Origin: Bryocella elongata
Lineage (GTDB): Bacteria; Acidobacteriota; Terriglobia; Terriglobales; Acidobacteriaceae
Direction of reading: 5' to 3'
NCBI RefSeq assembly: GCF_900108185.1
Contig: NZ_FNVA01000005.1
Span: 248,001-312,000 of the forward strand
DNA: 64,000 bases
Below, one piece after another: positions 57,599-64,000 of the stretch. A model generated the notes under the pieces. That model was not told the origin of the DNA, ran no database searches, and saw only the letters and a list, made by a program, of their open reading frames with translations. How positions within the stretch are numbered: position 1 is the stretch's first letter; each line of letters starts with the position of its first letter. Both the position numbers and the translations under genes were made by a program.

Positions 57599-58347
57599 CG
57601 AAGCCGCAACTGCTTGAGGTGCTGGCACAGGTGGAGCGGGGTGCGTTATCGCCGGAAGATGCAGCGTCGCGCCTTCGCTCGCTGCCGTACGAAGATCTCG
57701 GCCACACTCGCGTCGATCATCATCGCAGCCTGCGTTCGGGGCTGCCGGAGGTGATCTATGCGGCGGGCAAGTCAACGCAGCAGGTGCTGGAGATCTTCCG
57801 TGCGTTGGCAGTGAGCGGTGTCGATGTACTGGCGACACGCGTTGCTGCAGAGGCTGCTGCGGCGATCCTCGCGGAACATCCCTCAGCTCAGCATCACGAG
57901 CTGGCGCTGACCGTTTCATTGCGTCGAAGCGAGACGGCACGGCGCGGGCACATCGCTGTGGTTTGTGCAGGAACGAGCGATCTTCCTGTTGCGGAGGAAG
58001 CTGCTGTAACAGCCGAGACCTTCGGCGCCGAGGTGACGCGGCTCTATGATGTTGGCGTTGCTGGCGTCCATCGCTTGCTGGCTGTTCGCGAGCAGCTTGA
58101 TGCCGCAGACGTGGTCATCGTGTGCGCGGGGATGGAGGGGGCACTGCCTTCCGTCGTTGGCGGGCTCGTTGGAGTGCCGGTGATCGCTGTGCCGACGTCC
58201 GTGGGTTATGGAGCTTCGTTCGGTGGAGTCACCGCGCTGCTGGGGATGCTGAACTCCTGCAGCCCGAACGTGACGGTGGTGAATATCGACAACGGCTTTG
58301 GCGCGGCGTATACGGCGACGATGATTGCACGTGCCGGGGAGCGGTGA
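57595..58347 (+). CDS. larB: LarB, nicotinic-acid adenine dinucleotide carboxylase
   Basis: 250 residues. The C-terminal PurE-like domain has VVCAGTSDLPVAEEAAVTAE, GVAGVHRLL, VVIVCAGMEGALPSVVGGL and VPTSVGYGASFGG, as in LarB. It carboxylates and hydrolyses nicotinic acid adenine dinucleotide to begin the pincer cofactor. It starts in the larC stop codon. No larA (lactate racemase) is in the window, so the enzyme that uses the cofactor is elsewhere. Confidence 0.94.
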   Translation: MTKPQLLEVLAQVERGALSPEDAASRLRSLPYEDLGHTRVDHHRSLRSGLPEVIYAAGKSTQQVLEIFRALAVSGVDVLATRVAAEAAAAILAEHPSAQHHELALTVSLRRSETARRGHIAVVCAGTSDLPVAEEAAVTAETFGAEVTRLYDVGVAGVHRLLAVREQLDAADVVIVCAGMEGALPSVVGGLVGVPVIAVPTSVGYGASFGGVTALLGMLNSCSPNVTVVNIDNGFGAAYTATMIARAGER

Positions 58348-58352
58348 CCCCC

Positions 58353-58508
58353 CTACCCCCGGGTGTCGATAAAATCCTGATCGCAATCGGGATAGAGGCG
58401 GGGATTACCCCTGGCTGGCTGCGCTGCTTGAGGCCGCAGACGATCCGGGGCCCAGTCCTCGCGGAAGAGGCTGCGACGCGTCTCCTGCTTTTCGAGCACT
58501 TCTTCCAT
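58353..58508 (-). CDS. Possible small protein (51 residues)
   Basis: An open frame encoding MEEVLEKQETRRSLFRED and ending CDQDFIDTRG lies in the 282-bp gap between larB and der, on the der strand. The composition is plausible (charged helix, then a Pro/Arg-rich part with one Cys) and the stop is five bases from the end of larB. No good ribosome-binding site is seen. It could be a real hypothetical protein or chance. Confidence 0.4.
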   Translation of the reverse strand: MEEVLEKQETRRSLFREDWAPDRLRPQAAQPARGNPRLYPDCDQDFIDTRG

Positions 58509-58629
58509 GATAGCGGCTGGCGAGGGGGGAGTACGCCAGGCCGCAGGTGATGGATTTGAGCTGCATTGACGCGGGTTTGCGCGTTGCCGGCGGGACGGGT
58601 GGGGTTGACAGGGTTAGGGCGGAACGGAG

Positions 58630-60528
58630 CTACTCTTCCTTCTTTTTGTTCCGCGACTTCACCTTGAACCAGATCGGTGAGCCGATGAACTTGAAGCTGT
58701 CGCGCACTTCGTTGGCGAGGAAGCGTTCGTAGCTGAAGTGCAGCTTCACATCGCGGTCGGTGAAGAGCACGAAGGTGGGTGGAGCTACGGCGGCCTGCGT
58801 CATGTAGTAGATCTTGACGCGCTTGTTCATCGGCACGCTGGCGCGCTGGAAGTCGATGCGGTCGAGGAACCGATTCATCGCGCCGGTCGACACGCGCTTG
58901 CGGCGCTCGCGCGCAACCAGCTCGATCTTCTTGAAGACCTCGCCGATGCCCTTGGACTCTGCGGCCGAGATGAACAACAGCGGAGCGTAGTCCAGGAACT
59001 TCAGAGCGTCGCGCACCTGCTGCTCATAGACCTTCTTGTCGGCGATCGGGCCGCCGTCGAACGCGCGGTTGCCGTCAGGACCGGCCTTGGTCATCAGGTC
59101 CCACTTGTTGACGATGATGATGACGCTGCGGCCGCTCTCGTGCGCGTAGCCGCCGATGTTGGCATCGGCGGCGGCGACGCCTTCAATCGCGTCGATCACC
59201 AGCAGAGCCACGTCCGCAGCTTCAAGATGCTTGCGGCTCATGATGACCGAGAGCTTCTCGGCCATGAGCTTGGTCTTGCCCTTGCGGCGGATGCCGGCGG
59301 TGTCGATGAAGCGGAAGTCGTGGCCATCACGATGCACGACCTCGTCGACCGCATCGCGCGTGGTGCCTGCGATGGGTGAGACGATTGCGCGTTCGGTGCC
59401 GGTCAGCGCGTTCAGCAGCGTGCTCTTGCCGACGTTGGGGCGGCCGATGATGGCGACCTTCGTCTCGGTCGGTACATGTTCGGCATGAGAGCGCAACCTG
59501 CGCTCCGGCGTGCCGGTCTCTTCGTCGGGCGGTTGCTGGGCGCCCGGCAGAGGATCACCGCCGCCGTCCATGTCCTCAAGCTCTTCCGTCTCTTCGGTGT
59601 CGAGGCTCTCTTCGGGCTCCTCGGCGACAAACTCCGGCGGCAGCGCGGCCCACACCTCGTCCAGCAGGTCGCCGATGCCATTGCCGTGCTCGGCGCTGAT
59701 GGGCTGTACGTTCTTGAAGCCCAGCTGGCGGAAGTTCTCGGCCTGCGCAAACATCTCCGCAGAGTCGGCCTTGTTCACCGCGAGGAACAGCGGCTTCTTG
59801 CCCCCGCTGCGCAACAGCAGGCGTGCCAGCTCGCGGTCGGGCGAGGCCAGTTCGGTGCGGCCATCGACCACCATGATGATCGCGTCAGCTTCTTCCAGCG
59901 CAACCTGCGCCTGCCGGAAGATCTCGCTGGGGATCAGGGCTTCATCGTCAGGAATCACACCGCCGGTATCGACCAGGCGCACCGTGCGGCCGGACCATTC
60001 GACCTCGCCGTAGATGCGATCCCGCGTGATGCCGGGTTCATCGCCCACAATGGAGCGGCGCGATTCGGTGAGCCGGTTGAACAGGGTGGACTTGCCCACG
60101 TTGGGGCGGCCGCAGATGGCGACCAGCGGCATGCGGTACGGGTCGCGATGGCCCGCGTCAGGGACCAGCGTCAGGCGGCTGGCAAGCTTCTCAGCTTCCT
60201 TCCAGTCGCGCTCTTCATCGCCTGTGCCCACGGCGCCACTCAGCAGAGGACGGCGGGTGCGTGCGCGCGTCGGCTCAGCGCCGGCCTTGCTGCCGGGAGC
60301 CAGCGTCTTCTTGTGCTCGAACTCGGGGCTGCGCGCAGGGATCCGCGCTGCCTTCTCGGCGGCAGCTTTCTTCGCAGCAATCTCTTTACGCTTCTTCGGA
60401 GAGACCGCCGCGGTCTTTGCGGAAGTCTTGTCGGCTCCCTGCTTCGGGTTGCGGCCCAGCTTGGGCCGGGTGCTGGCCTGCCGGTGTTTCTTGCCTAACC
60501 GCTTTGTCGTTCCACGCTTCGGAGCCAT
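58630..60528 (-). CDS. der: Der (EngA), ribosome-assembly GTPase with a basic N-terminal extension
   Basis: 632 residues from the ATG at 60528. Two GTPase domains: GRPNVGKSTLFNRL near 140-153 with DTGG and NKAD, and GRPNVGKSTLLNAL near 360-373 with DTAG and NKWD, then a KH-like C-terminal domain ending SRNKKKEE. Der acts in 50S subunit maturation. The first ~132 residues are Lys/Arg/Ala-rich; an ATG at 60132 (MPLVAICGRPNVGKS) would give a normal 500-residue Der but has no ribosome-binding site. A long acidic insert (EEPEESLDTEETEELEDMD) separates the GTPase domains. Confidence 0.93.
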   Translation of the reverse strand: MAPKRGTTKRLGKKHRQASTRPKLGRNPKQGADKTSAKTAAVSPKKRKEIAAKKAAAEKAARIPARSPEFEHKKTLAPGSKAGAEPTRARTRRPLLSGAVGTGDEERDWKEAEKLASRLTLVPDAGHRDPYRMPLVAICGRPNVGKSTLFNRLTESRRSIVGDEPGITRDRIYGEVEWSGRTVRLVDTGGVIPDDEALIPSEIFRQAQVALEEADAIIMVVDGRTELASPDRELARLLLRSGGKKPLFLAVNKADSAEMFAQAENFRQLGFKNVQPISAEHGNGIGDLLDEVWAALPPEFVAEEPEESLDTEETEELEDMDGGGDPLPGAQQPPDEETGTPERRLRSHAEHVPTETKVAIIGRPNVGKSTLLNALTGTERAIVSPIAGTTRDAVDEVVHRDGHDFRFIDTAGIRRKGKTKLMAEKLSVIMSRKHLEAADVALLVIDAIEGVAAADANIGGYAHESGRSVIIIVNKWDLMTKAGPDGNRAFDGGPIADKKVYEQQVRDALKFLDYAPLLFISAAESKGIGEVFKKIELVARERRKRVSTGAMNRFLDRIDFQRASVPMNKRVKIYYMTQAAVAPPTFVLFTDRDVKLHFSYERFLANEVRDSFKFIGSPIWFKVKSRNKKKEE

Positions 60529-60679
60529 ATCTCTTCTATGGTCGCACGTTTGGCCCCGTCGGGCCGCCATTCGCGGCTCTTCGAGGCTCCATGTTGGCCT
60601 CTGTTTCCCTCTGTCGCGGCCTTCCGTAGAATGCGGGGGCCAGTCCTCCACTCCGTCTGGCGTTGCGCGAGGTGACAGG

Positions 60680-62092
60680 TTGAATCGAAGACGTTGGCTG
60701 CAAGGGGCATTGTGGAGCGGTGCCGCCGCCGCCTCGCGCGCGCAGAAGATCCCGGCGATGCTTGCTCCGCAACCCACCGCGACGACCGTGCGCGGCCAGC
60801 GGCTCATCACGCTCTGCCTCATGATCCGCACCACGCCATGGGAGGTCTCGCGCGACGTCAAGCTGCTCGATCGCGACGAGTCCGCCTGGCACACGCTGGA
60901 AGGCGTGCGCGCGCTGCGCGAGGCCTTCGCCACAGGCAATCCCGACGGCCGCCTCACCTGGGGCTTCACGCTCAACGCGCTCGAAGACAAGCGCAAGAAC
61001 TACCAGCAGATCCGGGCCTACGCGGTCGAGTGCCACCATCGCTTCGGCGACGAGATCTCCTACTTCCCCGGCTACTTTCCCGCGATGTACCTTCCGCGCG
61101 AGCGCGTGAACCGCGAGATGACGGAGGCCCTCCAGATCATCACCTCGTTTGTTGGCGAGGGCTACCGCCCCGGCTGCGTGATGGGCGGCTTTCTCTCCGC
61201 CGACACGCTGCGCTACCTGGCCGAAAAGGAGAAGATCCACGCGGCGCACGCGGTCATCTGGAGCCAGCATGCCATCGACGGCGGAGGCGCGGATGGCTCG
61301 CCGTCGTACCCGTTCTATCCCTCTACGGAGCACTTCTGTAAGCCCGCGCAGGGCGCTGCCGACTTCATCGACTGCGTGAACCTCGATGGCTGGACGATGG
61401 ACTTCATCTGCGCCCGCCGCAGCGGGGCGCTGGACCACAAGCTGACCGGCTACAACAGCCGCCGGGGCGTCGGGCCCATCGAGACCTACGTCGGCTGGGG
61501 CCTGGACCTCGGCCATCGCGAGGTGATGCACACCCAGAGCATCCACTTCGACGAAGGCTTCCAGCGCAACGGCTTCGCTTGGGTCACCAACATCTGGGAG
61601 GCGCAGATGGTCTACGAGTTCGGCATGGACCTCGTCTGCTCCGCGATGCGCATGTGGGTGACGGACACGCGCAAACGCTGGCCCGACGCCCGCTTCGTCA
61701 CCTTCGGCGAGTACGGCGCGCTGTACCGCAGCACCTTCCCCAACAACGACAAGCTCAATGTGAGCTTCCTCGAACGAGGCTCCGGGCTGGGCGATTCGTA
61801 CAACAACCTCGAGATCGAGTGGTTCATGAACCGCAGCTTCCGCCTCGCCCTGCTGCGCGACTGGCACAGCAACACCCCGCGCCAGGTCATCGATCTCACC
61901 CGCTACGACCTGCCCGCGCAGGAGCCGCCCGACCCCAGCCCGCAGCACCCGGCAAAGAACTGGAGCCTGATGAATCGCATCAACCAGAAAGGCTTGCGCC
62001 CGCAGGACAAGCCGCGGCCGTTGGCCGAGCTCGATCCGCAGGATCTGGAGTTCGTCCTCGCAACGCTGCCGCAGCTCAAGGCCTACCTGTAA
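60680..62092 (+). CDS. Exported DUF3863-type protein with Tat signal
   Basis: 470 residues from a TTG at 60680 (GAGGTG 5 bases upstream). It begins NRRRWLQGALWSGAAAASRA, a twin-arginine signal peptide. The mature part has WGFTLNALEDKRKNYQQIR, YFPGYFPAMYLPRERVN, VIWSQHAIDGGGADGSPSYP and THEHFC-like segments with several conserved His, Asp and Trp residues, as remembered for DUF3863 proteins, which are linked to carbohydrate metabolism in other phyla. The fold and His/Asp pattern suggest a polysaccharide deacetylase or glycosidase-like enzyme in the periplasm, but the function is not established. Divergent from der. Confidence 0.6.
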   Translation: MNRRRWLQGALWSGAAAASRAQKIPAMLAPQPTATTVRGQRLITLCLMIRTTPWEVSRDVKLLDRDESAWHTLEGVRALREAFATGNPDGRLTWGFTLNALEDKRKNYQQIRAYAVECHHRFGDEISYFPGYFPAMYLPRERVNREMTEALQIITSFVGEGYRPGCVMGGFLSADTLRYLAEKEKIHAAHAVIWSQHAIDGGGADGSPSYPFYPSTEHFCKPAQGAADFIDCVNLDGWTMDFICARRSGALDHKLTGYNSRRGVGPIETYVGWGLDLGHREVMHTQSIHFDEGFQRNGFAWVTNIWEAQMVYEFGMDLVCSAMRMWVTDTRKRWPDARFVTFGEYGALYRSTFPNNDKLNVSFLERGSGLGDSYNNLEIEWFMNRSFRLALLRDWHSNTPRQVIDLTRYDLPAQEPPDPSPQHPAKNWSLMNRINQKGLRPQDKPRPLAELDPQDLEFVLATLPQLKAYL

Positions 62093-62134
62093 CGAGATGC
62101 AATAACCTTTCCCTTGACACCTTCTTCGAGATTC

Positions 62135-62569
62135 ATGACAGCCAAACCCATCCCGACCGCGATCTTGAGCGCCACCGCCGCCTATTTCCTTCTTGGCTCG
62201 GCGGCCCTTGTGCTCGGAGGAGGTGGACACGGACTCGTTGAGCCGTTGTTGCTGATGGCTGCGCCGATACCCGTCCAATGGATGGGGTACTACGGCCTTC
62301 CGCTGGTCGTCATTTACTGGGGCAACACAGGATATGTGGCGGCGCGGGGAGCCAAGTGGATGCTGCCCATGCTGCTTGTGCTGCATTACGTCGTCGGTGC
62401 GATTGTCGTCGCGGTTGCACTGCGCACGGAGCTGAATGACTCGTATTTTCCCCTCGGACAGGTAGCGCGAGACCTCGCATGGCCGCTCGCTTTCTGGATC
62501 ATCGGCTACCTCGCGATGCAGGGAATCTTGTGGTTCATCTGGAAGGCGAAGAAAGGGCGATTATCATGA
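62135..62569 (+). CDS. Small integral membrane protein
   Basis: 144 residues with four predicted membrane helices (about 8-30, 38-62, 76-98 and 112-135; for example LPLVVIYWGN and MLPMLLVLHYVVGAIVVAV). No family is recognised. The ATG at 62135 is used; an upstream TTG at 62114 is possible. It lies 42 bp after the DUF3863 gene and 6 bp before the helicase gene, so cotranscription is likely. Confidence 0.65.
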   Translation: MTAKPIPTAILSATAAYFLLGSAALVLGGGGHGLVEPLLLMAAPIPVQWMGYYGLPLVVIYWGNTGYVAARGAKWMLPMLLVLHYVVGAIVVAVALRTELNDSYFPLGQVARDLAWPLAFWIIGYLAMQGILWFIWKAKKGRLS

Positions 62570-62575
62570 GATCTG

Positions 62576-64000
62576 ATGCCGCCACCGCCTCCAATCGAAA
62601 GCAAGCTCGAGAAAAAGCTCGAGGCCGCGGCGTCCGAGCGGCGACGGCTGCCTTCGCTGCATGAGTTCTTTCGCCCCGGCGGCATCCTGGCGGACTCCTC
62701 GCTGGCCTTCGAGCACCGGCCCGGCCAGTACAAGATGGCGCAGGCGGTCGAGGAAGCGTTGACCCACCGCCGCAATCTGATCGTGGAGGCCGGTACGGGC
62801 ACCGGCAAGACGCTCGCGTACCTGCTGCCCGCGCTGCGCCATGCGCGCGAGCAGAGGCAGCGCGTGATCATCAGCACCGGCACCAAGAACCTGCAGGAGC
62901 AGCTCTTCTTCAAGGACGTACCGTTCCTTGAATCGCTGCTGGGCCCGCTCGACGTGTGCTACATGAAGGGCCGCGCGAACTACCTTTGCCGGCAGAAGCT
63001 CTACGCGCTGCGCGACAACCCGCTGCTGCGCGGGCTCGAGGAGGTGGAGCAGTTTCACCGCATCTCCAACTGGGAGCGCGAGACCGAGACCGGCGACCGC
63101 GCCGAGCTGGTCACGCTGCAGGAGCACTCGCCACTGTGGCACAAGATGGATGCCCGCAGCGAGGTGTGCCTGGGCCAGAGCTGCCCCAGCTTCGAGCAGT
63201 GTTTCATCACGCAGATGCGGCGCAAGGCGCTGGACTCCGACATCATCATCGTCAATCACCACCTGTTCTTCGCGGACCTCGCCATCAAGCAGCAGTCGGA
63301 TGGCGCGCGCGATGCCGGCATCCTGCCCGATGCGGCGGCAGTGATCTTCGACGAGGCGCATGAGCTGGAGGACGTGGCCTCGCAGTACTTCGGCGTGGCG
63401 CTATCGAATGCCCGCTTCGAGGAGCTCGCACGCGATGTCGAGGCGCTGCTCAAGGCCAAGGGCGTGTACACGGCGTCCATCCCCGGTGCGTGCGAGATGA
63501 TCCGCCAACGCGCGCGGCTGTTCTTCTCTGCGCTGCCCATGCCCAACGGGCCGTCGGGCAATCCGATGGGCCGCATGGAGTTTCACGACCGCGAGGACTT
63601 CCTCGAAGAGTGCGGCGATGTGTATATGGGCGCGCTCAATGCGCTGGAGAAGCTCAGCGGTGAGCTGGAGCGGCTGCGCGAGGTGGAAGAGGCCAGCGGC
63701 CTGCGCAAGCGCGCGCAGGACATCCAGGCCCACATGAAGTTCCTGCTCGAGAGCGAGGAGACGAACAACGTCTTCTGGATCGAGCGCCGCCCAACGGGAA
63801 ACATGCGCAACGCCGCTCGGCTGTTGCGTTCCAGCGATGCCGCGCAGGCCTACTCCACGCATGTGCAGGCCACGCCCATCGATGTCTCGGGCGTGCTCGC
63901 GGACTCGCTCTACATGAGCTATCCGAGCGTCATCCTCACCTCGGCAACGTTGGCCGTGGCGGAGAAGAGCGCCATCGTCGCAGGCGAGACCACGCCGGGC
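62576..64000 (+). CDS. DinG/XPD-type DNA helicase (5' part, runs off the window)
   Basis: 475 codons are present from the ATG at 62576 (MPPPPPIESKLEKKL), and the frame is open to the window end. Walker A EAGTGTGKTLAYLLPALRHA, TGTKNLQEQ, an iron-sulfur cluster candidate of four cysteines (CYMKGRANYLC and VCLGQSCPSFEQC; one Cys may be extra), IIIVNHHLFFADL, the DEAH box FDEAHELEDVAS and VILTSATL are typical of DinG/YoaA helicases, which unwind DNA 5'-3' in repair. It is continuous and in frame over the visible part. Confidence 0.93.
   Translation, partial: MPPPPPIESKLEKKLEAAASERRRLPSLHEFFRPGGILADSSLAFEHRPGQYKMAQAVEEALTHRRNLIVEAGTGTGKTLAYLLPALRHAREQRQRVIISTGTKNLQEQLFFKDVPFLESLLGPLDVCYMKGRANYLCRQKLYALRDNPLLRGLEEVEQFHRISNWERETETGDRAELVTLQEHSPLWHKMDARSEVCLGQSCPSFEQCFITQMRRKALDSDIIIVNHHLFFADLAIKQQSDGARDAGILPDAAAVIFDEAHELEDVASQYFGVALSNARFEELARDVEALLKAKGVYTASIPGACEMIRQRARLFFSALPMPNGPSGNPMGRMEFHDREDFLEECGDVYMGALNALEKLSGELERLREVEEASGLRKRAQDIQAHMKFLLESEETNNVFWIERRPTGNMRNAARLLRSSDAAQAYSTHVQATPIDVSGVLADSLYMSYPSVILTSATLAVAEKSAIVAGETTPG

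Noticed and set aside
60536-62386. 616-codon open frame antisense to the DUF3863 gene
   Set aside because: Shadow frame; the plus strand has a signal peptide, ribosome-binding site and family features.

Overview
The window looks like a chromosomal segment of a soil Acidobacteriota, probably family Acidobacteriaceae (Terriglobus/Granulicella/Edaphobacter type). This is an inference. It rests on high-GC coding, a giant NHL/Ig-like surface protein with the C-terminal membrane tail common in that group, a TPR/PEGA receptor kinase, and the general gene repertoire. No rRNA is present to settle it.

Layout. (1) 1-14110: part of a type VI secretion system (T6SS): hcp end, tagJ/impE, tssA, tssE, tssF, tssG, clpV, vgrG. 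A cargo cassette follows: a DUF1795 (Eag-type) chaperone, a PAAR effector with a C-terminal toxin, and a Tsi6-like immunity gene. An FHA-DUF4123 fusion ends the strand. A large Ser/Thr kinase (14266-18444, minus strand) converges on it and probably belongs to T6SS control. (2) 18445-26700: a gene-poor leader, a ~1900-residue NHL/Ig-like exported protein and a predicted outer-membrane barrel. (3) 27208-51018: a ~23.8-kb integrative island in the 3' half of tRNA-Pro(GGG). It is bounded by perfect 49-bp direct repeats and by clustered TGCACC(C) motifs near both ends. Its left half is a defence region: a PD-(D/E)XK nuclease-like gene, a decayed zorA fragment, a complete type I Zorya system (zorABCD) and a type I restriction-modification operon (hsdM-hsdS-hsdR). 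Its right half is mobility and DNA processing: two paralogous proteins resembling inactive DnaQ-type exonucleases, a HUH endonuclease candidate, a Cas4-like nuclease without CRISPR, one degenerate and three intact tyrosine recombinases, and two small HTH/excisionase genes. (4) 51101-64000: core chromosome again: a small conserved ORF, yggX, ligA, an amino-acid permease, larE-larC-larB (nickel-pincer cofactor), der, a Tat-exported DUF3863-type protein, a small membrane protein and the start of a DinG-type helicase.

How the parts fit. The T6SS block encodes baseplate, sheath-recycling and spike parts. The other core genes (tssB, tssC, tssJ, tssK, tssL, tssM) are outside the window or elsewhere. 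The vgrG-eag-PAAR toxin-immunity order matches the Tse6/Tsi6 arrangement known from Pseudomonas. The island carries its own site-specific recombination apparatus and protects its host with two unrelated defences.

Limits: all calls come from reading the sequence. No database search, folding program or HMM was run. Residue positions are approximate.
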